Shown: positions 31,678 through 41,833, numbered from the stretch's first letter. The stretch is DNA of 64,000 nt from Methylococcus geothermalis (GCF_012769535.1 NZ_CP046565.1:2060501-2124500); one strand, 5' to 3'. Notes: a model not told the origin generated them from the sequence alone. Program-made: numbers and translations.

Positions 31678-32037
31678 TTATTCGTTTGTCCATTGCAGGT
31701 AGTGTACGGGTGTGCCGTCGGGATCGCGCAGCGCGAACATGCGGGTGCCCCAACTGGTCGTGACCGGTGGTGGAGCATCGATCGCGAGGTTCCCATAGGC
31801 GGCGTCGACATCTTCCACTTCGATCACCAGATGGACCCGGTCGCCCAAGGGGCCGAGTTCCAGCGGCGCCCTTTCCCGCGCCGCATCCAGGATTTCCAGT
31901 TTCAGCCCGTTCAGGTCGAGCAGGCAGCCGCGGGAGTTCGGGCGGTCCCAGCCGCGCAAGACCGGAAATCCGAGCCGGCTGGCGTAGAACTCCGCCATGG
32001 CCTCGAACTGCCGGGTCGCCAGTGCGAGGTAACTCAC
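31678..32037 (-). CDS. VOC-superfamily protein (glyoxalase/bleomycin-resistance/dioxygenase fold)
   Basis: A 119-residue protein with a single VOC module: beta-alpha-beta-beta-beta units at about residues 1-55 ([20 protein letters not shown]) and 66-118 ([30 protein letters not shown]). The paired metal ligands of glyoxalase I are only partly present (H69, E53 and H113 are candidates), so the substrate is unknown. The start overlaps the pyrD stop by four bases (ATGA), so it is translated in tandem with pyrD. Confidence 0.82.
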   Translation of the reverse strand: MSYLALATRQFEAMAEFYASRLGFPVLRGWDRPNSRGCLLDLNGLKLEILDAARERAPLELGPLGDRVHLVIEVEDVDAAYGNLAIDAPPPVTTSWGTRMFALRDPDGTPVHYLQWTNE

Positions 32038-33062
32038 GGCCGGCCCAGGGCGGCCACGGCCTGTCCGATCTCGGCGAGCAGCGCCGGGCCGCGGTAGATG
32101 AAGCCGGTGTAGATTTGCACCAGGCTGGCCCCGGCCTCGAGCTTCGCCACGGCGTCCGCGCCGGAAAAGATGCCGCCGCAGGCGATGATGGGCAGCCGGC
32201 CTTGCAGGGCCTCGGCGAGGCGAGCGACGACGTCGGTCGAGCGCGCGAACAGCGGCCTGCCGCTCAGGCCCCCGGCCTCTTCGGCGTGTTTCAGCCCCTC
32301 CACGCCATCCCGCGACGCCGTGGTGTTGGTGGCGATGACGGCGTCGACGCCGTGACGGATCAGCGCAGCTGCCAGGGCCTTGATGTCCTCCGCGTCCATG
32401 TCGGGCGCAACCTTGAGTGCCAGCGGCACCCGCCTGCCGTGCTCCCCGATCAGCTTATCGCGCTCCCGCATCAGGCCCGCCAGCAGCCCGTCGAGTTGCG
32501 CGCCGAACTGCAGGCTGCGCAGGCCCGGGGTGTTGGGCGAGGATACGTTGAGGGTGACATAGCTGGCATGGGGATAGACCGCCCTGAGCCCTGCCCGGTA
32601 ATCCTCCAGCGCCCGATCTACCGGCGTGGTGAGGTTCTTGCCGATGTTGATGCCGAGGATGCCGCGATAGTGGGCTTGGCGGACCCGGCCGACGAGGTGT
32701 TCGACGCCGGCGTTGTTGAAGCCCATGCGGTTGATGATGGCGCCGGCTTCGGGCAGCCGGAACAAACGGGGTCGGGAGTTGCCGGGCTGGGGACGCGGGG
32801 TCACGGTGCCGATTTCGAGGAAGCCGAAACCGAGCGCCGCCAGCCCGTCGATGCAGTCGCCATTCTTGTCCAGGCCGGCGGCGAGGCCGACAGGGTTGGG
32901 AAAGTCCAGCCCCATGACGGTGCGTGGGCTGGACGGCAGCGTTTGCCGCAAGGGATTCGCCGGCCCCATCCTGGCCGCCAGTTGCAAGGCCGACAGGCTG
33001 AGTTCGTGGGCGGTTTCAGGGTCCAACCGGAACAGCAGGGGGCGGAGCAGATGGTCGTACAT
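32034..33062 (-). CDS. pyrD: Dihydroorotate dehydrogenase (quinone), class 2
   Basis: Oxidises dihydroorotate to orotate in pyrimidine synthesis, passing electrons to the quinone pool at the inner face of the membrane. The 342 residues show the class 2 N-terminal membrane-associating helices ([20 protein letters not shown]), then the FMN barrel with [47 protein letters not shown] (class 2 base Ser) and [13 protein letters not shown] chose the ATG at 33062 because it starts the family N terminus; no clear Shine-Dalgarno precedes it. The next gene upstream on this strand is the MfnB-like gene. Confidence 0.97.
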   Translation of the reverse strand: MYDHLLRPLLFRLDPETAHELSLSALQLAARMGPANPLRQTLPSSPRTVMGLDFPNPVGLAAGLDKNGDCIDGLAALGFGFLEIGTVTPRPQPGNSRPRLFRLPEAGAIINRMGFNNAGVEHLVGRVRQAHYRGILGINIGKNLTTPVDRALEDYRAGLRAVYPHASYVTLNVSSPNTPGLRSLQFGAQLDGLLAGLMRERDKLIGEHGRRVPLALKVAPDMDAEDIKALAAALIRHGVDAVIATNTTASRDGVEGLKHAEEAGGLSGRPLFARSTDVVARLAEALQGRLPIIACGGIFSGADAVAKLEAGASLVQIYTGFIYRGPALLAEIGQAVAALGRP

Positions 33063-33124
33063 GGGGACTCGAAAGGGGGTGGGGTGGCCATCGGTTGCAG
33101 AAGACTCTCCGCCGTAGCGTGCCG

Positions 33125-33946
33125 TCATTCCAACTCCCTCTCCCAGGGGAAGAGGGACTTCTCCTTCCGGGACAAAGCTGCCAGGAGCGGTTTTGCGTGG
33201 GCCCGAAGGGTGTCAGGGCACGATGCCTGGCAGGAAAACGGCTGGGGATGAGGGGGCCGTGCCGTATGGCGCGGAGGGATCAGCCGGCGCACGGTCGTGA
33301 AGGCTTCGGGGTCGAGCTCCGCGGTTCGGAGGTTCGCCCGGCAAAGCGCACCGCGGAAGCCGAGGTAGTCCGGCCGGAGGGTGAGCAGTTCCGGAATGTC
33401 CGTTGCCCGGAGGGACCCGGCGAGCCCGCACAGCAGCCCTTGGTCCCGCGTCTCGCAGAGGAAGCGCTCCAGGGTATGGCGGTCGAGGAGGGCGGTCAGC
33501 GATCCCGAAGCCTTGTCCTGGGTGTCCAGCATGACGCCGACGAAGCCGGCTTTCTTCAGCCGTGCGATCCAGTCGAAATCCGGCAGATCGTCGGCGAACA
33601 GCACGGCGACCAGCCTCGTGCCGCGGCTGCCCAGATGGGCCAGGGTCACCAGGGTGGAGCCCCAGTCGCCGCCGCGGAACATCCCGATCTTGACGTAATC
33701 CACGCCGGTCGCCGCCATCTCCAGCACCGCGCGGCACACCGGGTCCGGGTCCAGCGCCAGATCGCCGATGGTGGCGCTGACCGGCACTGCACCGTCCAGC
33801 GCCGCCACGATCCGCCCCGCTTCTTCGGCGGGCAGGGCGCCCAGGCTGCCGTGTTCGGGGGCCTTGAGGTCGACGATGTCGGCGCCGGCCGCCACGGCCA
33901 GCCGCGCCTCGGCCAGATTGCGGACGCTGGCGAGCATGCCGGTCAT
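33125..33946 (-). CDS. mfnB: (5-formylfuran-3-yl)methyl phosphate synthase-like protein (MfnB/DUF556)
   Basis: MfnB condenses two glyceraldehyde-3-phosphates to the furan precursor of methanofuran. In bacteria the gene occurs with tetrahydromethanopterin/methanofuran-linked formaldehyde oxidation. Visible TIM-barrel motifs are [12 protein letters not shown] (Lys28, matching the catalytic Lys27), [14 protein letters not shown] (second conserved Lys), [12 protein letters not shown] (Asp/Lys) and GLAGSLR. The core ends near residue 230. About 40 further residues (from ARPPHPQP on) look like translated intergenic C/G-rich repeat, an oddity. Its start at 33946 overlaps the DUF447 stop (ATGA). Confidence 0.87.
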   Translation of the reverse strand: MTGMLASVRNLAEARLAVAAGADIVDLKAPEHGSLGALPAEEAGRIVAALDGAVPVSATIGDLALDPDPVCRAVLEMAATGVDYVKIGMFRGGDWGSTLVTLAHLGSRGTRLVAVLFADDLPDFDWIARLKKAGFVGVMLDTQDKASGSLTALLDRHTLERFLCETRDQGLLCGLAGSLRATDIPELLTLRPDYLGFRGALCRANLRTAELDPEAFTTVRRLIPPRHTARPPHPQPFSCQASCPDTLRAHAKPLLAALSRKEKSLFPWERELE

Positions 33947-34533
33947 TCGATTTCTCCCGCGAGCGGGCGATGCGCTTCGACGGCCTCCATCAGCCAGTTC
34001 CAGGCTTCCAGTTCGCGCGGCCCGGCGGTCTTGTCGAGGCCGATGCGCAAATAATCCAGCTCCCGCTCGATCTTGCTCCAGGGCAGGAAATGCAGGCGGC
34101 TCACCAGGATGGCGGCTTCCAGCACGGCGAACTGGGCGCGATTGAAACCGCGGAACGGCGCGTGATTCGCCTCGTGCACGACGCGAAAATACAGCCGGGG
34201 CCGCTCGGGATCGTCCTCGACGCGGCTCAGTTCGAGTTCGGCATGGGCCAGGGTGCCGTTCAGACGCTGGGCGGACACGCGCTCCGCCGGCACCAGCGGC
34301 CAGTCGCGGCGCCCCGTCAGGCAGCCGGCGAAGATGCGGACGTCGTCGCTGTAATTGACCACGGCGCAGCCGGATGCCAGGGCGTTTTCCAGCGTCTGCG
34401 AGGGCCGGAACGGCATGATGAGGTATTCGGCTCCGCCGCTGTTCGAGTCGGTGTCCGGCGCATGGATGCCCATGGGGGCGATGTGCGCCGCTCCGCCGGC
34501 GGTGGCGGTGGTCACCAGGGTTTCGCGGATCAT
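33943..34533 (-). CDS. DUF447 family protein of the C1-cofactor gene block
   Basis: A 196-residue protein with the DUF447 pattern: N-terminal AAHIAPMGIH, a flavin-reductase-like split barrel (about residues 1-130, FRPSQTLENALASGCAVVNYSDD) and a C-terminal helical part (FNRAQFAVLEAAILVSRLHFL). The family is common in methanogens and recurs in methylotroph H4MPT gene clusters. Its biochemical role is not established; an FMN-binding function is inference from the fold. It lies three bases after the upstream gene and overlaps mfnB by four bases. Confidence 0.85.
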   Translation of the reverse strand: MIRETLVTTATAGGAAHIAPMGIHAPDTDSNSGGAEYLIMPFRPSQTLENALASGCAVVNYSDDVRIFAGCLTGRRDWPLVPAERVSAQRLNGTLAHAELELSRVEDDPERPRLYFRVVHEANHAPFRGFNRAQFAVLEAAILVSRLHFLPWSKIERELDYLRIGLDKTAGPRELEAWNWLMEAVEAHRPLAGEIE

Positions 34534-34536
34534 GAT

Positions 34537-35934
34537 TCAATCACCGGTGGATTGGGCCAGCGTGCTGCCGGCCGGTTTGTAGGCGTGGGGGTCGACCGTG
34601 GCTGCCGGCGGATCGACGGCACAGCCCCAGTCCAGGGTTTCGTCCTGGCTGTAGCGCTTGCCGAGCTGCCAGGCGATCTGGGCGCGGGCAAGTTCCACGC
34701 CGAGATAGAAAGCATGCCCGCCGTCGTGTTCCACCCGCAGCGACGGGTAGAGCTCAAAGGGATCGGTGGCGCTGTGGAAGCCGTCCCGGTTGAAGATGTG
34801 GATGCCCTCGGCGCTGATCTGGATGCGGTAGCTGGGATCGCGGATGGCCTGCGCCAGCTCCCGGATCTCCGCTTCGGTGTAGGGGAACGGTGCGCGCTCG
34901 TGCAGGGCCATCAGCCCGTCGCCCATGTGCTTGGGCAGCGCGCCCAGCTCGCGCGCGGCAAACAGGATCCGCCGGGCCAGATCGGCTTCGGCCACGGCCC
35001 GCCGGGCATGCTTGCTGACCTGGGTCGCCAGGATGGCGCGAATCCCCAGTTCCGAACACACGCCGAGCAGCATGGCGTTGATCCCGGCAGTGTCGGCATG
35101 GGTCAGTTCGGTGAGGTTGCCGACGCCCATCATGATCTCCACCTCCGGGTGGCGGCGCCGGGTTTCGTGGTAGCGCACCAGCGAGTCGGCAAAGCCGAAA
35201 TGGATCGGATCGAGGATGGGGTCGACCAGGAAGCTCCTGTCCCGCGATCGCATGCCGGCGATGGCGCGGTCGAGCGAATCCAGATCGCCATGCTTGGCGG
35301 GGATCAGAATCGGGGTGGAAGCCACTTCGTCGGCGATCCACAGCGAGTCTTCGTGCAGGCTGAGCAGGAAATCGGCACCGGCCTTGCCGCCTCGCACCAG
35401 GTCGTCGGTTTCCAGCGAATCGACGCTGACCCGATGGCCTTCGGCCTTGAGCGCGGCGACGGCGGCTTCGAGGTGGGGAAACGGCGTGGCCGGCAGGCAG
35501 CCGATGTCGATGACGTCGGCGCCATGGTTTCTGTAGTCCGCGGCTTGGCGGAGAATGCCGTCCATGTCCAGGTGAGGGGCGTCGACGATCTCGGCGAAAA
35601 TCCGGAGGTCATACCGGCTCAGGTCCGGTTTCCTGGACTTTCGGCCGAAGTATTCCGGCAAGTCGCGCAACTCCTCAGGTCCCCGCTCAACCGGCAGGCC
35701 CAAGTCCTTCGACAGGGTTTCCAGATCGCCGCGGCAGCGGCCCGGGACCAGGATGCGGTTTGCCCCATAGGTATCCTTCAAACGGCGGCGGATCATGTCC
35801 GCGGTCATCAGCGCGGCCACGCTGAGGCCGAGTTGGTGCACCGTGTATTCGAACTCCGGCGCCATCTCCTCGAGAATCTGGCGGAGCTGCTTTTCGGCCA
35901 GCTTGCCGGTGAGGAACAGGATGTGTTCCGCCAT
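34537..35934 (-). CDS. Dihydropteroate-synthase-like protein of the tetrahydromethanopterin/methanofuran cluster (DUF6513-type N terminus)
   Basis: A 465-residue protein. The N-terminal third (about residues 1-110) is the family-specific part. The pterin-binding barrel follows (DLRIFAEIVDAP, NHGADVIDIGCLPAT, HRVSVDSLETDDL, EIMMGVGNLTELTHAD). A C-terminal extension (about 355-465) ends the protein. Such proteins occur in methanogens and in H4MPT-using methylotrophs and are thought to act in H4MPT synthesis; the exact step is not settled. It is first in a tight three-gene unit with DUF447 and mfnB, and a probable extended -10 element lies 43-48 bases upstream. Confidence 0.85.
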   Translation of the reverse strand: MAEHILFLTGKLAEKQLRQILEEMAPEFEYTVHQLGLSVAALMTADMIRRRLKDTYGANRILVPGRCRGDLETLSKDLGLPVERGPEELRDLPEYFGRKSRKPDLSRYDLRIFAEIVDAPHLDMDGILRQAADYRNHGADVIDIGCLPATPFPHLEAAVAALKAEGHRVSVDSLETDDLVRGGKAGADFLLSLHEDSLWIADEVASTPILIPAKHGDLDSLDRAIAGMRSRDRSFLVDPILDPIHFGFADSLVRYHETRRRHPEVEIMMGVGNLTELTHADTAGINAMLLGVCSELGIRAILATQVSKHARRAVAEADLARRILFAARELGALPKHMGDGLMALHERAPFPYTEAEIRELAQAIRDPSYRIQISAEGIHIFNRDGFHSATDPFELYPSLRVEHDGGHAFYLGVELARAQIAWQLGKRYSQDETLDWGCAVDPPAATVDPHAYKPAGSTLAQSTGD

Positions 35935-35976
35935 AGGAGGGTGCGGGAATATCCGGGGTTGGGGCGAGGGGATGGA

Positions 35977-35985
35977 AGTATAGCA
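35977..35985 (-). promoter_or_regulatory. Extended -10 promoter for the C1-cofactor genes
   Basis: On the - strand TGC-TATACT lies about 45 bases before the start of the dihydropteroate-synthase-like gene. The -35 region is weak, so the TGn extension is the main support. The gene start lacks an obvious Shine-Dalgarno. Confidence 0.4.
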
Positions 35986-36015
35986 AAGCCGCGGCGCCGC
36001 GCTGTTTGTCGATGT

Positions 36016-39000
36016 TCAAAGTTCGAACAGCGGCGGCCGGCGCAGAAAATCCTCGAACTCCGCGGGCGGCAACGGCGGGCTGATCAGATAGCCCTGCGCC
36101 TGGTCGCAGCCCAGCTGCCTGAAGCAATCCAGTTGCGTCCGTGTCTCTATGCCTTCGACGGTACAGGTCAGTTCCAGGCTCTTGGCCAGGGATACGATGG
36201 CTCGGGAAATCGACAGGTTGTTGCAGTCGTCGGCGCCCCAGGGGATGAACTCCCGGGCGACCTTGAGGTGGCTCAGGGGCAGCCGGCGCAGGTAGCTCAA
36301 GGAAGAGTAGCCCGTGCCGAAGTCGTCTATGGAGAAACTGATGCCGGTGCGCTTGAGGTCCAGCAGCGTTCTGACGACCGTGTCGACGTCTTGCAGCAGC
36401 AACCGCTCGGTCAGCTCGAGTTCCAGCAGGGCCGGATTCACCCCGGTTTCGGCGAGCGCATCGCCGATCAGCCGGACGAAGTTCGGTTCGCGGAATTGAC
36501 GGGTGGAGATATTCACCGCGATACGAACCGGCGTCAGCCCGGACTGCTGCCATTCGGCGATCCTGCGGCAGGCGGTCCTGATGGCCCATTCGCCCAGGGG
36601 GACGATCAGGCCGCTATCCTCGGCCACCTGGATGAATTCGTCTGCCGGTACCCGGCCGAGTTCGGGGCTGTTCCAGCGTGCAAGCGCTTCGGCGGCGATG
36701 ATGGCGCCGCTCTGCAGGTCCATCTGGGGTTGGAATGCCAGATCCAGTTCCCCGTTTTCAAGTGCTTTTCGCAACCGGGTTTCGATCGACAGCAGCCGGT
36801 TGGCCCGGCGATTGAGCTCAGGGGTGAAGAACTCGTGGTTGCCGCGGCCTTTTTCCTTGGCCAGGAACATCGCGGCGTCGGCGCTGCGGAGCAGGCCGTC
36901 GGCATCGCGGGAGTCCTCGGGAAACAGGCTGATGCCGCCGCTGAGGCTGACGAACAGCTCATGGTGTTCGACCACGACCGGCTTCTGCAGCGTTTCGATG
37001 GCCGCCAGGGCGATACGCGAGGCATAGCCGATGTCGTCCAGGTCTTCCATGAGGACGGCGAACTCGTCTCCGCCTATGCGCGCCAAGGTGTCGCGGGGAC
37101 CCAGCCGGTCTGCGAGGCGCCGGCTGACCTCCTGCAAGAGGCGGTCGCCCACGTCGTGGCCCAGGCTGTCGTTGATCAATTTGAAGCGGTCGACATCGAG
37201 AAACAGCAGGCCCAGCCTTCCGCCGCCCGACAACGCTTGGGCGACGGCCTGTTCCAGTCTTTGCTGGAACCTCAGCCGGTTCGGCAGTTGGGTCAGCGGA
37301 TCATAGTGCGCCAGATAATCGAGGTAGTGACGGCTTTGCCGCAACTGGGCTTCGAGGCTGTTGCGCTCGGTGATGTCGTTGTTGACCTCGACGATGGCGC
37401 GCGGGATGCCTTCGGCGTCGCGATAAAGTTCCCAGTGGGTGGCGACCGCCCTCTCCCTGCCTTCCCGGTCGACGTGAGTGAGTTCGCCTTTCCAATAGCC
37501 TTCGGCCAGTATCTGCTGGCGGATCGTGGTCAGGGGCAGGGGAAAGCGGCTGTTGAGCAATTCCTGGGAAATACGGCCCAGTGCCTCGTTCCTGGTCCAG
37601 CCGTAGAACTTTTCGGCATAGGCGTTCCAGAAAACGATGCGGTCGTCGAGATCGCGTGCGATGACATGGGCGTGTTTCAGCAGCTCGGCTTGCTGGCGCA
37701 GTTCCGCCGCCTGTGCGATCAGTTCCTGCTGGGCCTGTTTGAGCGACGTCACCTCGCCGAAGGTGATGACCAAGCCCTCCACCGAGCAGTTGTCCCGCGA
37801 GCGGTAGGGCAGTATCTTGCGCAGATACCAGGCCCCCTGATGGTCTCGGATTTCGCGGATCTTCGGGGCTTCGCCCGTCAGCACACCGGCCGCGTCGTCG
37901 AACAGTTCGCTGTCTTCGAAATGGTGGACGATGTCCCCGAAAGGCCGCCCGATGTCGCTGGGAATCAGGCGCATCAGCCGGTTGCAGGCCGGCGTGTAGC
38001 GACGGATGTTGAGGGTGCGGTCGACGAACAGGATCGCGAGGTCGGTGCCGACCAGGAGATTGTTGAGGTCGTTGCTGGTGGCTTCCAGTTCGCCGACCTT
38101 GGCGTCAAGAGTCGCGTTGGTGGCGGTGAGTTCGGCGTTGAGCAATTGCAGTTCTTCCCTCGAGCTTTCGAGTTCCTCGTTGGCCGACTGGAGCTCCTCG
38201 TTCATGGCCATGACTTCTTCGTTCGCGGCCCGCAGTTCTTCGTTGGTGTGGCGGGTTTTCTCGATGGTGCGCTGCAGTTCCTCGCGCGTCGCCGTCAGTT
38301 CGCGCTCGAGCTGCTGCAGCAGCCAGCCGTCGTCGCTGTTCTTGGCGCCGGTGGGCACGATCGAATCGGTCAAGGCCTCCGCTTCCAGCCCGATCAGCCA
38401 CAGGTCGGAGACCTCACCGTCGGAAACCGGGGTGACCGTGATGCGGACGGCTTCCGGCGCCGAGGTTCCGGGGCCGTTGCCGTTCGCCACCATGGCGACC
38501 TTCCTGGCCTCCCGCCGGCACCGGTCCAGCGCAAAGCGCAGCGTGGCGCGCAATGGAGGTTTGATGAGCCTGAACAGGTCCAGGGTGGGCTCGCCGGGAG
38601 GCAGCTCCAGATAGGCCTGGGTGTTCCCGCTGAGGTAGGCGACTTCGTGTCTTCCGTTTGCCACGATCAAGGTGGGTGCATGGCGTTCGAGAAGGCTGCG
38701 GTACAGCCTTTCCTGGATGTCATGGCCGCCCCTGTCCGCGCTCAGAACGCGCCCTTCCGCCATGCGTGCCGTGCTGGCCGGCGGAAACAGTGGCAGACTC
38801 GGCCGCACCGCCGCGCTTGTGTCGTTGCGCCGGAATATCCGCCACGGTTTCGAAATCTCGTCGAAAAGGTGGGCGGCCTCGCCGAGGCTTTCCGAACTGC
38901 CCAGGAACAGAAGACCGCCGGGGTTGAGGATGAAGTGGAAGATTTCGAGCAGCGTCTTTTGCGTCTTTGCATTGAGGTAGATCAGGACGTTGCGGCATAC

Positions 39001-40179
39001 CACCAGGTCGAGCTTGGAAAACGGCGGGTCACTGATCAGATTGTGAGGCGCGAAAACGACGGATTCGCGTATCTGCTTGGCGATGCGGTAGCCAGTCCCT
39101 TCTCGGACGAAATAACGCTGCAGGCGGGATTCGGAAACCCCCGCCAGCGCCGATTCCGAATACAGGCCGAGGCGGGCGATCTCCAGCGCATCGGTATCGA
39201 CGTCGGTGGCGAAGATCTGCAGGCGGGTTGGCCGTTGCGCACGCTCGAACCCTTCCGTCAGCAGGATGGCGATGGAATAGGCTTCCTCTCCGGTGGAACA
39301 GCCGGCGATCCAGCAGCGCACCGGCCGTTCGGTGTTGCTGCGCTCGCACAGGGCGGGGACGAGGATCCGGTCCAGGAATTCGAAGGCTTCGGCATCGCGA
39401 AAGAACGCGGTGACCCCGATCAGCAGGTCTTCGGCCAGGCGGTCGAGTTCGTTCACATCGGTCTCGATCAGTCGCAGATAATCGGCGGTATTCGCAACGT
39501 GCGCGATGCCCATGCGGCGCTCGATGCGGCGCAGCAGGGTCGGAGGTTTGTAGGCGCGCAGATCGGCCCCTGCATGGCTGCGCACCCGGTTGAGGATCGC
39601 CTCCAGGGTGCAGGGGCCGGCCGGGACCTCGCCGCGCACCCACCGTCCGATGGTCCGGGCGATCGCGGCCGGCGCAAAATCCCCGCTTCGATGGCCGGGT
39701 TCGAAGGGCGGTTCCGCGATCACCAGTCCCCCGCCGTGTTCCACGACGCTCGCGAGCTTGCATTGACGGTTGGAGGCACCGGAGCAGACGACCACGGCCG
39801 TCCGTCCGTAACTCTCGGGCGGGAGAGCCCGCAGGAAATGGTCGATCGGATGAGCGGACGGCGGCGGGCTGTCCAGTTTTATCCGTCCACTGTCGATGGA
39901 GAGGTATTGGCCGGCGGGCGGGATATAAGCGCGGGCCGGCAGAACCGGGGCGCCGGCTTCGGCGATCGTGACCGCCACCGGCAGTGGGGGGGCGATCAGC
40001 CCGGCGTGGGAGCCGTCCGGCAAACCCAGCAGGAAGAATGCCGCCTCGCAGTCTGCGGGGAGCGACTGCAGGAACGCTTTCGCCGAATCCGGCGTATCCC
40101 ACGGCGCGACGACAAGCCGCACGGCAGGAGAGCCATGGGTGGCCTTTTCACTGTCCATGTTGCCAGCGTCCTCGACCAT
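36016..40179 (-). CDS. CheB-like/CheR/coiled-coil/PAS-PAS/GGDEF/EAL multidomain signalling protein
   Basis: A 1,387-residue fusion. A CheB methylesterase-like domain (about residues 20-190) lacks the catalytic GxSxGG serine and has CSGASNRQ where the SGTGxDG Asp is expected, so it is probably inactive. A CheR methyltransferase follows (about 200-460) with the SAM loop IAGCSTGEEAYS at about 293 and TAFFRDAEAF. A long coiled coil covers about 613-703, then two PAS domains (about 705-815 and 830-950), GGDEF (about 1036, intact; RxxD I-site absent) and EAL (about 1163). The EAL catalytic set is mostly present, but LKVAREFI has Ala where an Asp nearly always follows the Lys. No membrane segment was seen. 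It starts 13 bases downstream of pgi; the ATG at 40158 is an alternative start. Confidence 0.9.
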   Translation of the reverse strand: MVEDAGNMDSEKATHGSPAVRLVVAPWDTPDSAKAFLQSLPADCEAAFFLLGLPDGSHAGLIAPPLPVAVTIAEAGAPVLPARAYIPPAGQYLSIDSGRIKLDSPPPSAHPIDHFLRALPPESYGRTAVVVCSGASNRQCKLASVVEHGGGLVIAEPPFEPGHRSGDFAPAAIARTIGRWVRGEVPAGPCTLEAILNRVRSHAGADLRAYKPPTLLRRIERRMGIAHVANTADYLRLIETDVNELDRLAEDLLIGVTAFFRDAEAFEFLDRILVPALCERSNTERPVRCWIAGCSTGEEAYSIAILLTEGFERAQRPTRLQIFATDVDTDALEIARLGLYSESALAGVSESRLQRYFVREGTGYRIAKQIRESVVFAPHNLISDPPFSKLDLVVCRNVLIYLNAKTQKTLLEIFHFILNPGGLLFLGSSESLGEAAHLFDEISKPWRIFRRNDTSAAVRPSLPLFPPASTARMAEGRVLSADRGGHDIQERLYRSLLERHAPTLIVANGRHEVAYLSGNTQAYLELPPGEPTLDLFRLIKPPLRATLRFALDRCRREARKVAMVANGNGPGTSAPEAVRITVTPVSDGEVSDLWLIGLEAEALTDSIVPTGAKNSDDGWLLQQLERELTATREELQRTIEKTRHTNEELRAANEEVMAMNEELQSANEELESSREELQLLNAELTATNATLDAKVGELEATSNDLNNLLVGTDLAILFVDRTLNIRRYTPACNRLMRLIPSDIGRPFGDIVHHFEDSELFDDAAGVLTGEAPKIREIRDHQGAWYLRKILPYRSRDNCSVEGLVITFGEVTSLKQAQQELIAQAAELRQQAELLKHAHVIARDLDDRIVFWNAYAEKFYGWTRNEALGRISQELLNSRFPLPLTTIRQQILAEGYWKGELTHVDREGRERAVATHWELYRDAEGIPRAIVEVNNDITERNSLEAQLRQSRHYLDYLAHYDPLTQLPNRLRFQQRLEQAVAQALSGGGRLGLLFLDVDRFKLINDSLGHDVGDRLLQEVSRRLADRLGPRDTLARIGGDEFAVLMEDLDDIGYASRIALAAIETLQKPVVVEHHELFVSLSGGISLFPEDSRDADGLLRSADAAMFLAKEKGRGNHEFFTPELNRRANRLLSIETRLRKALENGELDLAFQPQMDLQSGAIIAAEALARWNSPELGRVPADEFIQVAEDSGLIVPLGEWAIRTACRRIAEWQQSGLTPVRIAVNISTRQFREPNFVRLIGDALAETGVNPALLELELTERLLLQDVDTVVRTLLDLKRTGISFSIDDFGTGYSSLSYLRRLPLSHLKVAREFIPWGADDCNNLSISRAIVSLAKSLELTCTVEGIETRTQLDCFRQLGCDQAQGYLISPPLPPAEFEDFLRRPPLFEL

Positions 40180-40192
40180 GCGGCGAAAGGCT

Positions 40193-41833
40193 TCAACGTA
40201 GCGACTTGAAGTATCGGATCAGGCCATTGGTGGAAGCATCATGCGTACCGATCGGGCCATCGCCGAGAAGTTCGGCAAGAATGGTTCTCGCCAATTGCTT
40301 GCCGAGTTCCACGCCCATCTGGTCGAAGGAATTGATGTACCAGATCGCGCCTTGGGTGAATATCTTGTGTTCGTACAATGCGATCAGCATGCCGAGGGTA
40401 TGGGGATCGAGGCGGCGATACAGGAAGCTGTTGGTCGGTTTGTTGCCGGGGAAGGTCTTGGCGGCGGCCAGCATTTCGAGGCGTTCAGCGCTCAGGTTTT
40501 CCGAGGCGATGTCCTGCCGGGCCTCCTCCGTCGTGCGCCCGCGCATCAGCGCTTCGGTCTGGGCCAGGAAATTGGAGATCAGGATGTCGTGGTGCTCGGC
40601 CAGCGGATGATGGCTTTCGGCCGCGGCGAGGAAATCACAGGGGACCAGCATGCTCCCCTGATGGAGCAACTGGTAGAACGCATGCTGGCCGTTCGTGCCG
40701 GGCTGGCCGAAGATGACGGGACCGGTGGAGTAGGCCACCGGCCGTCCTTCCACGTCGACGGTTTTGCCGTTGCTTTCCATGTCGGCCTGCTGAAGATAGG
40801 CCGGCAGATCCTCAAGGTATTGATCGTACGGCAGGACGGCGTGGCTCTGCGCGCCGAAGAAATTGATGTACCAGATGCCCAGGAGGCCCATCAGCAGAGG
40901 GATGTTGCGCTCGAAGGGGGCGGTGCGGAAATGCTCGTCGACGAAATGGGCGCCTTCGAGCATTTCCTCGAAGCGGTCCATGCCGATACTCAGCGCAATC
41001 GGCAGGCCGATGGCCGACCACAGCGAATAGCGTCCGCCCACCCAGTCCCAAAATTCGAACATGTTGCGGGGGTCGATGCCGAACTCGGCGACCTTGGTAC
41101 GGTTGGTCGAAATGGCCACGAAGTGGCGGGCGATGGCGGTCTCGTCCGGGATGCGCTCCAGGAACCAGGCGCGGGCCGAGCGGCCGTTGGTCATGGTTTC
41201 CTGGGTCGTGAAAGTCTTGGACGCGACGACGAACAGCGTGGTTTCCGGATTCAGCGGCCGCAGGATCTCGATCAGATCGGATTCGTCCACATTGGAGACG
41301 AAATGGGCGCGCAGGCGCGGGTCGGCATAGGGCAGCAGGGCCTTGACCACCATCTTGGGGCCGAGGTCGGATCCGCCGATGCCGATGTTGACGACGTCGG
41401 TGATCGCCTTGCCGGTTGCGCCGCGCCATTCCCCCGTGCGCACGGACTGCGAGAAGCGGCGCATGCGTTCGAGAACGCGGTTGACGTCGGGCATGACATC
41501 CTTGCCGTCGACGAGAATCGGCCGGTTGGCGCGGTTGCGTAGGGCGACATGGAGTACCGCGCGGTTCTCGGTGACGTTGATCCGCTCGCCCCGGAACATG
41601 GCGTCGATCTTTTCCCGCAGGCCGGCTTCCTCGGCGAGACGAACCAGCGCGTCGATGGTTTCCCGGGTGATCCGGTTCTTCGAATAATCGAACAGAAGAT
41701 CGCCCAGCCGGATGGAAAAAGCGTCGAAACGCCCGGGATCGTCGGCGAACATGTCGCGCATGTGGCGCGGGGCGATGGTCTTGAAGTGTTCGGAAAGAGT
41801 CCGCCAGGCGGGAAGGTCGGTCGATTGTGGCAT
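40193..41833 (-). CDS. pgi: Glucose-6-phosphate isomerase
   Basis: Interconverts glucose-6-phosphate and fructose-6-phosphate. In a methanotroph it links the ribulose-monophosphate cycle with glucose metabolism. The 546 residues include [11 protein letters not shown] (about 150), [45 protein letters not shown] (active-site Glu/His region) and the C-terminal [21 protein letters not shown] chose the ATG at 41833 with AAGGAA four bases upstream instead of the longer reading to 41878. The gene is divergent from argH. Confidence 0.97.
   Translation of the reverse strand: MPQSTDLPAWRTLSEHFKTIAPRHMRDMFADDPGRFDAFSIRLGDLLFDYSKNRITRETIDALVRLAEEAGLREKIDAMFRGERINVTENRAVLHVALRNRANRPILVDGKDVMPDVNRVLERMRRFSQSVRTGEWRGATGKAITDVVNIGIGGSDLGPKMVVKALLPYADPRLRAHFVSNVDESDLIEILRPLNPETTLFVVASKTFTTQETMTNGRSARAWFLERIPDETAIARHFVAISTNRTKVAEFGIDPRNMFEFWDWVGGRYSLWSAIGLPIALSIGMDRFEEMLEGAHFVDEHFRTAPFERNIPLLMGLLGIWYINFFGAQSHAVLPYDQYLEDLPAYLQQADMESNGKTVDVEGRPVAYSTGPVIFGQPGTNGQHAFYQLLHQGSMLVPCDFLAAAESHHPLAEHHDILISNFLAQTEALMRGRTTEEARQDIASENLSAERLEMLAAAKTFPGNKPTNSFLYRRLDPHTLGMLIALYEHKIFTQGAIWYINSFDQMGVELGKQLARTILAELLGDGPIGTHDASTNGLIRYFKSLR

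Noticed and set aside
33970-40209. Very long open frame (over 2,000 codons) on the + strand opposite the C1-cofactor and CheB/CheR genes
   Set aside because: It is antisense to several genes with strong family motifs, has low-complexity composition, and no recognisable domain. High GC at third positions produces such shadow frames.
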